Notes under the pieces: model-generated
The model's database searches: none
Seen by the model: only the letters and a program-made list of their open reading frames with translations
What the model was told of the DNA's origin: nothing
NCBI GenBank assembly: GCA_017441705.1
Contig: JAFRWU010000044.1
Location: 1 to 43,041, forward strand
Origin: Clostridia bacterium
GTDB lineage: Bacteria > Bacillota > Clostridia > Oscillospirales > QAMX01
Reading direction: 5' to 3'
DNA: 43,041 nt
Translations under genes and position numbers: made by a program
Shown: one piece after another, positions 42,374-43,041 of the stretch
How positions within the stretch are numbered: the stretch's first letter is position 1
Layout of the letters: every line of letters starts with the position of its first letter

Positions 42374-43041
42374 AATCCCGTACCCTTCCCAGATACCGTT
42401 CCCGGACGATCGCCGTGACTTCAACGCCGTTTTCCGTGTACGCAAGCTTTTCCACGATCGCTTTTCTCTTGAGGAAATCCAGCAGATCGCCGCGGCGGAA
42501 GGGCAAAAGCAGTTCAAGCTTCCGCGTGTTTTCTCCCACGGCCGCCGCAATGGCTTCCAGCAGGTTTTCGATCCCCTCTCCGGTCTTCGCGGAAATCAGG
42601 ATGCCCGCGTTGGGAAGATCCTCCGGCGGACAGACGTCGGCCTTGTTCATGACGAGGATCCTTTCCACCCCTTCCGGCGCCAGCTCGTCGCAGAGCTTTT
42701 CGGTCACACGCGCCTGCGCCATCCAGTCGGGATTTGAAATATCGATCACATGCAGGATCAGATCTGCATAGGAAAGCTCTTCCAGCGTCGCTTTAAACGC
42801 CTCGATCAGATGCGTCGGCAGTCTTCTGATGAATCCGACCGTGTCGGAGATGACGATCTCGGTGCGTTCTCCGATCACAAGTCTTCTCGTCGAGGTGTCA
42901 AGCGTATCGAAAAGGCGGTCGTTCGCTTCGATCGAGGAGCCGGTCAGGCGGTTGAGCAGCGTGGATTTCCCCGCGTTGGTGTATCCGACAATGGCGACCA
43001 CGGGGATCTCGTTTTTTTCACGGCGCCGTCTTTGCGTCGCA
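42357..43041 (-). CDS. hflX: GTPase HflX (5' part outside the window)
   Basis: Partial: the reading frame continues past the right edge, so only the C-terminal about 228 residues are seen. The basic linker (QRRRREKNEIPVVAIVGY region) leads into the G domain. G1 is GYTNAGKST, G3 lies in SDTVGFIRRLPTHLIEAF, which is diagnostic for HflX, and G4 is MNKAD. HflX binds ribosomes and splits or rescues them under heat and other stress. It is the most upstream gene of the leftward run seen here. Confidence 0.95.
   Translation of the reverse strand, partial: ATQRRRREKNEIPVVAIVGYTNAGKSTLLNRLTGSSIEANDRLFDTLDTSTRRLVIGERTEIVISDTVGFIRRLPTHLIEAFKATLEELSYADLILHVIDISNPDWMAQARVTEKLCDELAPEGVERILVMNKADVCPPEDLPNAGILISAKTGEGIENLLEAIAAAVGENTRKLELLLPFRRGDLLDFLKRKAIVEKLAYTENGVEVTAIVRERYLGRVRDYVREG

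Overview
The window is chromosomal DNA from a GC-rich member of the Bacillota, most likely an uncultured gut or rumen Clostridia. The reasons are the infC-rpmI-rplT operon, the dgt-dnaG-rpoD order, a Firmicutes-type 6S RNA, a DUF1292 protein, a DivIVA-like protein and near-perfect sigma-A promoters and AGGAGG ribosome sites. About 41 protein genes are packed tightly on both strands. No tRNA, rRNA, CRISPR array or prophage was seen.

Region 1 (1-9700, all leftward). The left edge appears to be the end of an IS200/IS605-type insertion sequence sitting against a transcription terminator. Behind the terminator is a probable nine-gene unit: SpoU-type RNA methylase, sulfatase, lipid kinase, HAD phosphatase, MFS transporter, Gfo/Idh/MocA oxidoreductase, AEC permease, a membrane-anchored beta-helix glycosidase related to GH28, and a membrane-anchored discoidin (F5/8 type C) protein. 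It looks like sulfated or acidic glycan use.

Region 2 (9750-17300, rightward). An E2/CAT-like acyltransferase homologue without the normal catalytic motif comes first. It is followed by serC-serA (serine synthesis) and a DivIVA-like coiled-coil protein, two tandem CNNM/CorC-type membrane proteins, and a DUF3267-like membrane protein that seems to have lost its metal site.

Region 3 (17300-26570). This is a divergent carbohydrate locus around one promoter region at 21457-21602. Leftward are a cellobiose 2-epimerase-like enzyme, a GH28 polygalacturonase-like enzyme and a second beta-helix protein. Rightward are a DraG-family glycohydrolase, an FMN-dependent hydroxy-acid oxidase-like enzyme, a GH140 (apiosidase-like) hydrolase and an M18 aminopeptidase. 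Most lack signal peptides, so they probably act on imported pectin fragments inside the cell.

Region 4 (26570-33340). An ECF sigma factor and a membrane-spanning probable anti-sigma partner lie next to a 6S RNA gene and a DUF1292 gene. Then come infC-rpmI-rplT behind a structured leader, a cupin, and an OmpR-type two-component system.

Region 5 (33430-43041). A glycyl radical enzyme stands without any activase in view. It converges on a leftward run that reads hflX (cut by the window edge), a YigZ-family gene, dgt, dnaG, rpoD, a sugar isomerase-like TIM-barrel enzyme and a GH43 glycosidase. The last two catabolic genes follow rpoD with no visible terminator.
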